Below the pieces are notes generated by a model, which saw only the letters and a program-made list of their open reading frames with translations, made no database searches and was not told where the DNA came from. A stretch of 64,000 nucleotides of DNA. It comes from CAXBNB01 sp040151475. GTDB taxonomy: Bacteria; Bacteroidota; Bacteroidia; Cytophagales; Cyclobacteriaceae. Both the position numbers and the translations under genes were made by a program. Shown here piece by piece: positions 34,225 to 43,560 of the stretch. The stretch lies in assembly GCF_040151475.1 (NCBI RefSeq), contig NZ_JBDKWG010000120.1:1-64000 (forward strand), in the 5' to 3' direction. Each line of letters opens with the position of its first letter. Position 1 is the stretch's first letter.

Positions 34225-35790
34225 CTATTTCAAACTCACACCAGGTAAATTCAATACATCAACTTTGTGTAATGTTGATCCATACTTGGTATTGATCGCA
34301 TCAATAAAAGCATTAGCAATAATTGCCTGACCTCTTGGATTTGGATGTAAACCATCTGTAGAATAAAAGCCATTAGGTGAAAAATCAGGTTTCAACATTT
34401 GTCCATCTACTTCAATGCCACCACCAATAGCGGCACTAATCATGAGGGTATAAGCATCTACAAATGCCAGATTACTGGTAGTCGCCTGAGCAGAAATTAC
34501 TGTATTGAAATCTGCCAGTCTTGAAGCATGTCTTGCTAATTCATCAACCGTTAATGTATAATTATCTGGCAATGGCCAGGTAACACCATAAACATCTATG
34601 GCTGTCCTGCCTTCAGGGACTGTATTGAGAACGGTTGCGGCTGTTAATAATACCAACTCATTCGCTTTAATAGGTCTCATTTGTCCTCTACCTTCGAGAG
34701 AAGGATCATACTGAGAGATATCGTGAAGCTGATCATCCTCTATCAGAATAGGGTTGGCACCTGCAACAAGACTAACTTTTCTTGCATCAGCATCCGCTTG
34801 GCTAATAAACCCAAAAAAGGCCAGTTGATCCAAGCCGTCGTTGTAATCATTAAACCCGTCATCTCCATTTGGCCCTGCCATCAGATAAGCTGCAGTAGCA
34901 GCATCCAGTGGAATGGCATTGTATGGAACTGCTCTAAAAAATGGAGTAAAGGTTGCATCAGTTAAATTGGCTATAACCCCACCTTTTTGACCTCCAGCAG
35001 TCATATTACCCGCTACAGCAGCAAGAGCTCCTGTAAAGTTGGTAACATCAGTAAGCGAAGATGGATTTTGAATTGCAGCTGGATTTTCTTCTACATCTTC
35101 TGAAGTACCACCACTCGACAAGTAGCCTAACAAATCGTTTTGGCCTATCCAAATGCTAACAAACGAACCGTTAGCCGTAGCAGCATCTCCTAAGACAGTA
35201 GAAGTTTCAGGATCAGAAGCAAACCTCACATAATATGGATTTCCTTCTGGTATTCCATCTCCATTTTTATCAGGAGTACCATAGGCAGCAGCTACCAAAT
35301 CAACCACCCTGGCAGCAGGTACGCCAAAATTATTCAAACTTCCAGAGTATGGAGTTAATATTGATGCAATGTCTCCAGGACCAATTGGAACTGGACCAGG
35401 AATACTTGTATCTAAGACAAACCTTCCCAAAATGACTCCTTTGGAAGGATCTGATGCAGCACTGTTATAGCCATCTGCTGAATTAATATCGGGTTGATTA
35501 AAACTCCCTCCACCGGCGAGCAACATTTGTTTTGAAATTAAATTAGGGTAAGCATTTGCTTGCCCTGCATTGTACAAAGCTGCATCCATCAAACCAGCAG
35601 TAATCGAATTACCAACAGCGACATATTTTGAAAAGTCCGCAGTACCCGAACTCACTTGGGCACTTTCTCCCGGGTCATTTTTCAACAATAATTCTGTCTT
35701 TAATTCATCTTCCGAATCGATACATCCATTGAGAACAACAAGGAATGTAAAGAGTATTGATATATATTTTGTTTTTTTCATCATCTTCAT
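34225..35790 (-). CDS. SGNH/GDSL-family hydrolase lipoprotein
   Basis: A 521-residue lipoprotein (lipobox VLNGC, Cys23). The SGNH blocks are present: VAVGNSITAG with nucleophile Ser62, a central conserved WIGQNDLLG with the Asn of block III, and TDGLHPNPRG near residue 480 carrying the Asp-His pair. It is longer than typical (about 250) because of internal insertions between blocks. Such enzymes cleave esters of lipids or acylated glycans. It lies 9 nt after a TonB-dependent receptor gene and is probably its surface partner, freeing substrate for uptake. The substrate is unknown. Confidence 0.85.
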   Translation of the reverse strand: MKMMKKTKYISILFTFLVVLNGCIDSEDELKTELLLKNDPGESAQVSSGTADFSKYVAVGNSITAGLMDAALYNAGQANAYPNLISKQMLLAGGGSFNQPDINSADGYNSAASDPSKGVILGRFVLDTSIPGPVPIGPGDIASILTPYSGSLNNFGVPAARVVDLVAAAYGTPDKNGDGIPEGNPYYVRFASDPETSTVLGDAATANGSFVSIWIGQNDLLGYLSSGGTSEDVEENPAAIQNPSSLTDVTNFTGALAAVAGNMTAGGQKGGVIANLTDATFTPFFRAVPYNAIPLDAATAAYLMAGPNGDDGFNDYNDGLDQLAFFGFISQADADARKVSLVAGANPILIEDDQLHDISQYDPSLEGRGQMRPIKANELVLLTAATVLNTVPEGRTAIDVYGVTWPLPDNYTLTVDELARHASRLADFNTVISAQATTSNLAFVDAYTLMISAAIGGGIEVDGQMLKPDFSPNGFYSTDGLHPNPRGQAIIANAFIDAINTKYGSTLHKVDVLNLPGVSLK

Positions 35791-35799
35791 GGTTTTGTA

Positions 35800-38649
35800 T
35801 TAGTTGAGGAATTCATCGAATGTGATCGATATGTAATAAAGTGATCCAAGACTAGGATTACCAAATGAAGTAGTATATCGTTTGTTGAAGATGTTGGATC
35901 CTCCAATTTTCACCATGGACTTCATGCTTGACAATTTGTAACTAATTTGTGCATCAACTGTAGTGAATGAAGGCACAACATTACCAGCAATCTGGCTAAA
36001 TGCCGATTCCCATTTGTATGCATCCTGCCATTTCAAAGCAGCACTAAATCCAAGGTTCTTTATAACGTTTCGGTTGCTAATATTGAGGTTTGTTTTGTAC
36101 TCCGGAGTGTTATATGCAGCTCTAAAGCCCTGGTCAACCAATTCCTTTTCACTTAGCAGCTTATTGAAAGAGATATTTCCACCCAAATGCCATCCCTGAC
36201 CCAACGAATAATCTCCACCTACAGCCCATCCGTGAGAAGTAACATTTCCGGTTGCGTTGACATCAAATCCGTATTCCTGAGTCAGTCCTCCAGGCGTAAT
36301 GAAAGCCATCTTGTCTCCGGGTCCGGCATCAGGAATAGAGCCGGAAGGAGTGGACTGTACCAAAAGAATCTCAGCAATAAAATCTGTATATGAACTGTAG
36401 TAGTAATAAGAATCTATAAATAGTCTGTCAAACAACTGTCCTTTATAGCCCACTTCCCATGTACTGATTTTTTCTGTTTTAAACTCTTCAAAATCATAAG
36501 GCTTGAGATTATCTACATTGTTAGCAGCAATGGCAGCATCCACATCCTGGCGTAGATAAACCGGATTAGACTCCATATGGTACTTGTTAATCCCTATTTG
36601 ATTGCTTCCTACCAGTCTTCTCACAACCACATCTAAGTCAATAAATTGATCCTGAGCTGTAGGGTTTCTAAATCCTCTTTGAAAAGAAGCTCTAAAGTTA
36701 TGGTTTAAGGTAGGAGAAAAAACCGCTGACAATCTCGGGGAAAACTGACCTGCAAAATTTTCATTTTTATCGTACCTCAAAGAAGCTGTCACCTTCAATT
36801 TGTCATCTGCCAGGGCTTTAGATGCCTGAGCATAGGCTCCATATTCAGCCCATCCAACTTCGTCTCCATTTTCATCCAGCAAAAACAGCGTTTTTTCAGA
36901 ATTCAAACTATATCGTCTATAGTTTGCTCCTACAATCAGGTCAAATGCTTCAATTTGTTTTGAAAAATTGTACATCCCTTCAAAGTGCATCATACTAGAC
37001 TTATCTAAGAACTTAGCTCCTGCAGAAAGACCATCAATTGCTTCGCTTCTAATATCAGATACAAGATTGTTAAAAGCAGTTGTACCCGGAAGTGACTGTT
37101 GAGAATTAGCATAAGCACGTGCCGCAGCATGAGCTTGTTCCGCCGTAGCAGGATTGGAGCTTGTTCTGGCTCCTACAAAAGCCCCTAAATAGTTGCTGTA
37201 ATAACCATCACGGAGGTTTAGTATAGTAGCCAGGGTATTGGCGGCATAACTATCCCCGGCATCTTCCTGAGTTTTATACCCTCTCACATAAAAATTGGAT
37301 CCTTTTACTTCTGCTTTGGCTGTCCAAATTTTAAACCCGTCCAGTACAAATCTGTCGTTTGCCGTATATACCGTACTTCCTGAGCCCCAGTTTCCCTGCA
37401 CAAAAGCTTCTATTTCATCATTGATTCTATAATGAAGTGCTGCATTGAACTTGAGACTTTCAGTTGTATTATCGACAAAACTTGCTTCAGTAAAACCTCT
37501 GGGTGTAAATACATCATTTGGGATCAATGTTCTCACAGCAGACAACTGACTTGCTGTAGCTATATCTGAAGCTGATGCACCAGGAGCAGATCCGGCCGCA
37601 ATTGCTCTATCGGCAACCTGTGTACCCAAGTTAAAACCGGCGTTTCCATATACATTTACTCCATCGTAAGCCATATTAGCAGCACGGTTTGTAGCATAAT
37701 CATTTTCTTGTCTTTCAAGCGCAGGATTGCTTCTGTCCCTATAATCTACTCCCATATAATCCTGGGCGTTTAAGAATGAAGCATTTACTTTAAATGCAAA
37801 TTTGTTATTGAACGCTTTGGCATATCTTATTGAAAAGTCCTTGTAAAGAGAGGCATCATGATCTCTACCATCAGCATGGGTTACACCCAGTTTGGCTGAG
37901 GCACTTAGTCCCTGATACTCAAAAGGACTCTTGCTGTTCATCAGCAATATGCCATTAAGTGCGTTTGGTCCATATAGGGCAGAGGCTGCTCCAGGCAACA
38001 ATTCCACACTCTCTAAGTCCAAATCTGATATACCTACAATATTACCCACAGAAAAATTAAGCCCGGGAGCCTGATTGTCTATACCATCAATTAGCTGTAC
38101 CATTCTGGTATTGCCATTGGCACTAAATCCACGGGTGTTTACCGACTTAAAAGTAAGACTTTGAGCACTCATATCTACTCCTTTGAAATTTGCCAAAGCA
38201 TCGTAAAAAGTTGCGGTTGGTGCATCCCGAATCGCCAGAATATCCATTTTTTCGATGGAAACTGGTGATTGCATGATGGATTCTTCTACTCTGGATGCGG
38301 AGACTACCACTTCCTGACCAAGTATGGCATTCTCTTCCAAAGTCACTTCTAGTCCATTTACCTGCGAGTCGTTAATCTCTATTTCCTGACTGGCATAACC
38401 AACCATCGAAAAAATCAAGGTGAGAGGAGGAGCGGATTCTACATTGAGGGAAAACGTACCATCCGTTCCGGAAATTGTCCCTAATACTTTTCCCTTAACC
38501 AGAATGTTGACCCCTAGTAAGGATTCCTGGGTGTTGCTGTCCTTGACACTTCCTGAGATGCTCGTTTGTGACATTGCCTGGGTGCAAGCAAAAAACAACA
38601 AGCATAACATGAGCGTCTTAGTAAATAACTTACTCATATTTTTTTTCAT
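35800..38649 (-). CDS. TonB-dependent receptor with carboxypeptidase-like N-terminal domain
   Basis: A 949-residue outer-membrane receptor. Signal peptide to about residue 27 (AMSQ). A CarboxypepD_reg-like domain follows (SGSVKDSNTQESLLGVNI, about 31-115). The plug has QEVVVSASRVEESIMQSPVS and GPNALNGILLMNSK. A 22-strand barrel fills the rest and ends ISITFDEFLN. These receptors import large or scarce substrates using TonB energy. The coupled SGNH hydrolase suggests an ester-containing substrate, which is inference. A second Met (residue 5) is an alternative start. Confidence 0.92.
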   Translation of the reverse strand: MKKNMSKLFTKTLMLCLLFFACTQAMSQTSISGSVKDSNTQESLLGVNILVKGKVLGTISGTDGTFSLNVESAPPLTLIFSMVGYASQEIEINDSQVNGLEVTLEENAILGQEVVVSASRVEESIMQSPVSIEKMDILAIRDAPTATFYDALANFKGVDMSAQSLTFKSVNTRGFSANGNTRMVQLIDGIDNQAPGLNFSVGNIVGISDLDLESVELLPGAASALYGPNALNGILLMNSKSPFEYQGLSASAKLGVTHADGRDHDASLYKDFSIRYAKAFNNKFAFKVNASFLNAQDYMGVDYRDRSNPALERQENDYATNRAANMAYDGVNVYGNAGFNLGTQVADRAIAAGSAPGASASDIATASQLSAVRTLIPNDVFTPRGFTEASFVDNTTESLKFNAALHYRINDEIEAFVQGNWGSGSTVYTANDRFVLDGFKIWTAKAEVKGSNFYVRGYKTQEDAGDSYAANTLATILNLRDGYYSNYLGAFVGARTSSNPATAEQAHAAARAYANSQQSLPGTTAFNNLVSDIRSEAIDGLSAGAKFLDKSSMMHFEGMYNFSKQIEAFDLIVGANYRRYSLNSEKTLFLLDENGDEVGWAEYGAYAQASKALADDKLKVTASLRYDKNENFAGQFSPRLSAVFSPTLNHNFRASFQRGFRNPTAQDQFIDLDVVVRRLVGSNQIGINKYHMESNPVYLRQDVDAAIAANNVDNLKPYDFEEFKTEKISTWEVGYKGQLFDRLFIDSYYYYSSYTDFIAEILLVQSTPSGSIPDAGPGDKMAFITPGGLTQEYGFDVNATGNVTSHGWAVGGDYSLGQGWHLGGNISFNKLLSEKELVDQGFRAAYNTPEYKTNLNISNRNVIKNLGFSAALKWQDAYKWESAFSQIAGNVVPSFTTVDAQISYKLSSMKSMVKIGGSNIFNKRYTTSFGNPSLGSLYYISITFDEFLN

Positions 38650-38719
38650 TTTTTAAGTAATTTGTTTTAATTGAAAATATTTCAAGAAGAAATACTTAAG
38701 GATAATATTACTTAAAAAA
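38649..38719 (-). promoter_or_regulatory. Inverted repeat abutting the TonB-receptor start codon
   Basis: TTTTTTAAGTAAT (38649-38661) and ATTACTTAAAAAA (38707-38719) are exact complements separated by 45 nt. In the mRNA the downstream arm ends at the ATG itself, so the leader could fold and hide the translation start. The arms are almost pure A/T, so the stem is weak and the feature may be accidental. Confidence 0.35.
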
Positions 38720-38778
38720 TCACAAAATAAGAGGGTATTTTTACAATATGTTCAAAAAAATCTAATTCTTTATTAAGG

Positions 38779-39105
38779 TTATTGAAATTTTAAATATTCG
38801 ACCAATTTTTCACAAAGGTTTTTAATTTCCTCAGCCATAAACTCGTCTCCTGTAGAGTTCAGAATAGTATTTGAAGCTGCTCCAAGCATATTGATATAGA
38901 ACCTTTTCATTTCATCGGTATTCATATCCTTGGTCCATAAATCCAGTGACAAAGAATCTTGCTGTTCAGAATCCCATATAGAAATGGAAACGGCTTTAGA
39001 TTCCATCCATTTTTGATTTGGATGATCATCTGCCTGCCATCTGATTTTTTCGGGGATATTACCTTCATCAAGGCTTACTTCTACATTGATATTGGATTTC
39101 TTCAT
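38779..39105 (-). CDS. gldC: Gliding motility protein GldC
   Basis: A 108-residue protein matching GldC: INVEVSLDEGNIPEKIRWQA, then KAVSISIWDSEQQDSLSLDLWTKDM, and a helical end. GldC is required for efficient gliding in Flavobacterium; gldB is often its neighbour there, but is not seen here. The protein has no signal peptide. It is a standalone gene on the minus strand. Confidence 0.9.
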   Translation of the reverse strand: MKKSNINVEVSLDEGNIPEKIRWQADDHPNQKWMESKAVSISIWDSEQQDSLSLDLWTKDMNTDEMKRFYINMLGAASNTILNSTGDEFMAEEIKNLCEKLVEYLKFQ

Positions 39106-39237
39106 TTATTTTGTCTTTAGGGTTCAAAATAACAGCCTTTCTTTAGAAGGATGAAATTTAATCCGCAAAGTTAGGAGTTTATCATTATATGAAAAACAAT
39201 ATTATCATTGATGAATGATGCTCCTTACTAAATAAAA

Positions 39238-40698
39238 TCAGTCTTCTATCTGATATAAAAGTTCATCATTTAAAAAGTCGTAGAGTGTGAGCCTTCTTAG
39301 TTCAAAATATGCAGTCCAGAAAGCCCTTAGTGCTGACAAATAACTTCTTTTCTTTTCATCTTTTTCCTTAAGTGCAATGTTGAGATTGGTAATGTCATTT
39401 TTACCAATTAAATACCTGTTTTGGGTTACATCATATCTTTCTTGCGCTACTTCATCGGATTTCTTAGCAATCTCTACTTGTGCTCTCAATACTTCAAATT
39501 GGCTCACATTAGTAATGATTTCCTGTTCGAAATTTTGAAGGCCTTGGGCTAATGTATATTCACTGAGTTGCTGCTGTGCTAGCGCAATTTGTACCCTCGA
39601 CTTGCTTCTGCCCCAATCCAATATAGGAAAAGAAAGAGATACATTCACTCGCTGTTGATCATTGGGATCAGAGTAAGAATCGCTAAAAGTAGTACCCGCC
39701 TTATTCAAACCAAAGGAGGCATTTAAATTTGTTTGAAATCGTTGAGATCTGGCTCTGTCCACTTCTCTTTTTGCTTCCAACTTACTTCTTTCAAAAGCAA
39801 TATAATCCGCTCTGTTTTGTTTTGCATAGAGTATGGCCTGTTCAAGAGGAATGTCAAATTCAGGAAGCTCCTGTGGCGACAATAGCTCTAACTCACTATT
39901 AGCCCCTCCCTGCAATCCAATATAGCTCGCCAGTCTCAATTTGGTAGTTTTCATATCCAAGCTGGCTTGAGTTACCCCTTGACGTGATGTCAGCAGTTGA
40001 AGCTCTACTTGTAGCAATTCATCTCTGGACGAAGTACCAATGTTGTACCGTCCCTGTTGTATGTTGTAAATCGTGTCATTGTTGGCCAAGTTGTACTTTG
40101 CAATTTGTAAATCTATCTGAGCGGTCAGGTAATCAAAATACAGCTCTGTTGCTCTTTGAGAAATGGCTTCCATTTCTTCTACATACGATCTTCTGGATTC
40201 TTCATACCTCAGAGGTTCAGTCTGTTTATCCCACTTCAATTCGTTAAATCCGAATATGGGTTGAAACAATTGAATATTGAACAATGTATTGTTGTATCCT
40301 TTGGTGTTGTATGTTATATTTTTAATTTGGTTTATTCTACTATTGATACTAACCGTTCCGCCAGTTGCAGCTATAGGTTGCTCAAGCCACAAACCTAACG
40401 ATGAAGATAATTGCTCCCTGGGTTGATATACATATTCTCCATTGTCCAATAGATTTTGATTAAAATCTCTATTGTATCCTGGAAGATCACCTGAAAAATA
40501 TAAACCGGGATTATAATTCGATTTAAATTGTCGGAATGCCCAATATTGAGTTTCTTTCCGGGTTTCCTCTATTTTAGCTGAAGGAGAGTGGGCTTTGGCC
40601 ATTTCTATCACGTCATTGAGCGATAATTTCAGGCTCTGCGCACTTACATTAAGTACTACAAACATAAGTACACATGCAATTTTTAAATGCTTATTCAT
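39238..40698 (-). CDS. TolC-family outer-membrane efflux protein
   Basis: A 486-residue protein with a signal peptide ending NVSAQS (residue 21). Two OEP repeats follow (about 27-240 and 260-470), helical and Gln/Leu-rich, with strand segments ASFGLNKAG and NVSLSFPILDWGRSKSRVQ at the expected place. It forms the outer-membrane tunnel of a tripartite exporter. Its start overlaps the MacB-like permease gene by 8 nt, making a macA-macB-tolC unit. Confidence 0.92.
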   Translation of the reverse strand: MNKHLKIACVLMFVVLNVSAQSLKLSLNDVIEMAKAHSPSAKIEETRKETQYWAFRQFKSNYNPGLYFSGDLPGYNRDFNQNLLDNGEYVYQPREQLSSSLGLWLEQPIAATGGTVSINSRINQIKNITYNTKGYNNTLFNIQLFQPIFGFNELKWDKQTEPLRYEESRRSYVEEMEAISQRATELYFDYLTAQIDLQIAKYNLANNDTIYNIQQGRYNIGTSSRDELLQVELQLLTSRQGVTQASLDMKTTKLRLASYIGLQGGANSELELLSPQELPEFDIPLEQAILYAKQNRADYIAFERSKLEAKREVDRARSQRFQTNLNASFGLNKAGTTFSDSYSDPNDQQRVNVSLSFPILDWGRSKSRVQIALAQQQLSEYTLAQGLQNFEQEIITNVSQFEVLRAQVEIAKKSDEVAQERYDVTQNRYLIGKNDITNLNIALKEKDEKKRSYLSALRAFWTAYFELRRLTLYDFLNDELLYQIED

Positions 40699-42055
40699 AT
40701 CGTAAAGATTGGATTGGGTCTTGCATTGCAGCTTTTCTGGCGGGAGCGATTCCGAAAATCAAACCAACCGATGCTGCTACACCAAATGATAATATGATTG
40801 AACTAATTGTAATTACAGTAGGAATTCCAGCCAGAGTACTTACCAACAAGGCAAATGTGACACCTAAAATGACTCCTATAATACCTCCGGTAATACTAAT
40901 CATCATGGCCTCAAACAAAAACTGATTAACAATATCCTGTTTCTTAGCTCCCATAGACATCCGCAATCCAATTTCCTTTATTCGTTCCAACACGGAAGCC
41001 AGCATAATATTCATAATACCTATACCTCCCACAAGTAAGCTGATGCCAGCAATGGCTCCCAGTACATAATTAAAAATATCATTGGTTCTTTGTTGCTGTT
41101 TGAGTAGAAGTTCCGGTATTTCTATTTCATAGTCTATAGTCTCATTATGTCTGCGAGTAAGTAGTCTATTAATTACTTCAGCAATCGGATTTAAAAGCTC
41201 CGTTTCACCCACTTGAACAACCATTTTGTCTAATTGATGATAGTTCTTACTTAATTCTACTTCTTCTTCTTCTTCACCACCACCAATGATAATGAAGCTA
41301 CCACCACTTGCCTTATTTGCCTCCATCAACATTTCCTCTGTGATCACGGCTCTATTTTTGAATCGAATAAGTACGGTTTTTATAGGAACATATACATCCA
41401 TGTTAAAATCCCTTATACCAAGATTTTCGATACTATTGGATGAGATCAATCTTCCTTCAAGGATACCAATTACTTTTAACCAAATATTCCCACATTTAAT
41501 ATATTTTCCTAGTGGGTCTTCAAACGGGAAAAATTTTGATTTAATAGACTTTCCAATAATGCATACCGGACTTCCATGTTCAAGATGATATTCTGAAAAG
41601 TTCCTGCCTCGTTCCAGATCAAAATTAAATATGTCAAAATAGCTTGGTTCAATTCCGACCAATTTTGCTGTCCTCCTAATACCATTATTAATAAGATAAG
41701 TATCAAGAATAATTTCGGGACTTACCTTTTTAATTCCAGGAATAGCTGTCTTCAATGCTTTTAAATCCAAAACATTCAGGCCTGCCGAAAATTGTTTTTT
41801 TTCTTTTTCTCCTTCTTCATTGGCAATGACCTCTTCGGTCTGTTCAACTACTGGCCGAATGACAATATTATTGACGCCAACAAGTTTCATTTGGTCAAGG
41901 ACTTCCTGCTGCGCACCACTCCCTATGGCCAACATAGCAATAACAGCAGCCACTCCAAATATTATACCTAATCCTGTTAGAATTGAGCGCATTCTATTTG
42001 CTAATACAGCTTCTAAAGCTATATATAGGTTCATTAATAACTTGTTAGAAATCAT
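40691..42055 (-). CDS. MacB-type ABC permease without ATPase domain
   Basis: A 454-residue permease with four membrane helices: one near residues 20-45 and three at the C-terminal end (about 335-445). The large periplasmic domain between them fits the MacB_PCD/FtsX arrangement. LTGLGIIFGVAAVIAMLAIGSG and GGIGIMNIMLASVLERIKEIG are the family hallmarks. It is a mechanotransmission exporter subunit that drives substrate from the periplasm through the TolC duct. Unlike E. coli MacB it has no fused ATPase, and no ATPase gene is in the operon. Overlaps: 4 nt with macA, 8 nt with tolC. Confidence 0.92.
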   Translation of the reverse strand: MISNKLLMNLYIALEAVLANRMRSILTGLGIIFGVAAVIAMLAIGSGAQQEVLDQMKLVGVNNIVIRPVVEQTEEVIANEEGEKEKKQFSAGLNVLDLKALKTAIPGIKKVSPEIILDTYLINNGIRRTAKLVGIEPSYFDIFNFDLERGRNFSEYHLEHGSPVCIIGKSIKSKFFPFEDPLGKYIKCGNIWLKVIGILEGRLISSNSIENLGIRDFNMDVYVPIKTVLIRFKNRAVITEEMLMEANKASGGSFIIIGGGEEEEEVELSKNYHQLDKMVVQVGETELLNPIAEVINRLLTRRHNETIDYEIEIPELLLKQQQRTNDIFNYVLGAIAGISLLVGGIGIMNIMLASVLERIKEIGLRMSMGAKKQDIVNQFLFEAMMISITGGIIGVILGVTFALLVSTLAGIPTVITISSIILSFGVAASVGLIFGIAPARKAAMQDPIQSLRYE

Positions 42056-43401
42056 GCGCTCGGCTTAGGCTTTCTTGGGAATTGCTTCTGGGATTCGTTG
42101 TCTTTGAGTCCCTTTTCTAACTTATCGACATTATTTCTTTTCCCATCTAACTCTGGCAAAAGAAGAATTTCTTCTTCCTCAGATATATTTGGCATGGACA
42201 TATAAACCTTATCATTTTCTCCGATTCCTAAGAGGACTTGAGCATGGGTTGCGTTTGTTTCACCTATTTGAACTTCTTGCTTGCGGTAACTGCCCATATC
42301 TCTAATGAAAACAAATGATATAGAATCTTGATAATTTTGTAAACACTCTAATGGTATTGAAAGTGTTTCATCAATTTTAGCTGTATATATTTTATTGCTT
42401 GTAGTCATTCCAGGCTTAACCATTTGATCAACTTTATCTATTTCAATCATTACCTCAAAAACTTTACTATCAGAATTTGGTCTTTTCTGACCAGCATTTG
42501 CTACTCTGGTTATTTTACCTGTAAGTTTTTTATCAGGAAAGGCGTCCAAACCAATATCTACTACTTGTCCTTTCTTTATTCGCCGTATATCTACTTCGTT
42601 TACATAGGTCTTGGAATTCATTGTGGTCAAATCTGGTAAGGTAGCCACCACAGGATTATAAGTACTGATTTGACTTCCAGTTTTTATTGGCTTTCCATCC
42701 CAACTCTTCGCATATATAACCATCCCATCTTCTGGAGCAAGAACTCTAAAATTGCCTCTAATTTTCATTAGCTCATCCAGTTCTCTTTGAACTTTATCCC
42801 TAGCTGCTCTTGCTTGCACCATTTTAGCCACATTCTGCTGTTTCTTAATTTGGTAGTTTTCTGTTTTTTGATCGTAAGCTCTCTTTGATTTTTCAACGGC
42901 TATTTCATTTTTTTTTATTATCGCAGGGGGTTCATATTGAGATTGGTCAAGAACAAGTTGTTTCTCTTCAACATCATACTTAAGGTTTACCAATTCATCC
43001 CTCTTTTCTCGCATTTCTAAAGTAGTATCTAATTTCACAGTAATATATTGCGACTCAGCAGTCTCCAGCTCAATTTGTTTATCTTTGATTTTCCCCGATA
43101 ATTCCGATTGGTCTAGACTAGCTACAAAATCCCCCTTCTTAACTACAGTTCCCTCAGGGATTATGTTTTCAACCTTGATACCATATATTCTAAATTGTCT
43201 TACCTCATTCCCAGGTCCCATTATTTTTACAGAATTTCTAGATTCCAGTTCGCCAGTCACATTTATATCAACTATAAACTCGCCTTTAGAAACATCCACA
43301 ATAATAGATGCTGATTCATCAGAGCCTGATCCATAAGTAAAGAAAATAATAACTAGCACCAGTGCTACACCAATTATTACGTAAGTAGTTTTTTTGTTCA
43401 T
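42052..43401 (-). CDS. MacA/HlyD-type periplasmic adaptor
   Basis: A 449-residue adaptor anchored by an N-terminal helix (about residues 5-23). After a first barrel-sandwich strand set (KGEFIVDINVTGELESRNS), a long charged coiled-coil hairpin spans about residues 105-215. The second half of the lipoyl region (FRVLAPEDGMVIYAKSWDGK) and the beta-barrel domain (DIGLDAFPDKKLTGKITRVA) follow. A Pro/Lys-rich tail closes it. It bridges the permease and TolC. First gene of the operon, 4-nt overlap with the permease gene. Confidence 0.92.
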   Translation of the reverse strand: MNKKTTYVIIGVALVLVIIFFTYGSGSDESASIIVDVSKGEFIVDINVTGELESRNSVKIMGPGNEVRQFRIYGIKVENIIPEGTVVKKGDFVASLDQSELSGKIKDKQIELETAESQYITVKLDTTLEMREKRDELVNLKYDVEEKQLVLDQSQYEPPAIIKKNEIAVEKSKRAYDQKTENYQIKKQQNVAKMVQARAARDKVQRELDELMKIRGNFRVLAPEDGMVIYAKSWDGKPIKTGSQISTYNPVVATLPDLTTMNSKTYVNEVDIRRIKKGQVVDIGLDAFPDKKLTGKITRVANAGQKRPNSDSKVFEVMIEIDKVDQMVKPGMTTSNKIYTAKIDETLSIPLECLQNYQDSISFVFIRDMGSYRKQEVQIGETNATHAQVLLGIGENDKVYMSMPNISEEEEILLLPELDGKRNNVDKLEKGLKDNESQKQFPRKPKPSA

Positions 43402-43560
43402 AGGTCGAGGATTTACAACTATTAGTTTAGTTTATGAAAATAGCAACGTTAATAATTAAGCAATTGTTGTGCTAAATCTTGTTCTATATGAAAAAAGTTT
43501 ATTAATAGTTAATAATAGCAATGACCCTGAACAGGTATTGGTTGCTTTCTATCTACTAAA

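Noticed and set aside
43402..43560. Possible FMN riboswitch near ribF.
   Set aside because: This gap is downstream of ribF, and upstream of ribF only 12 nt separate it from truB. No aptamer-like sequence is visible.
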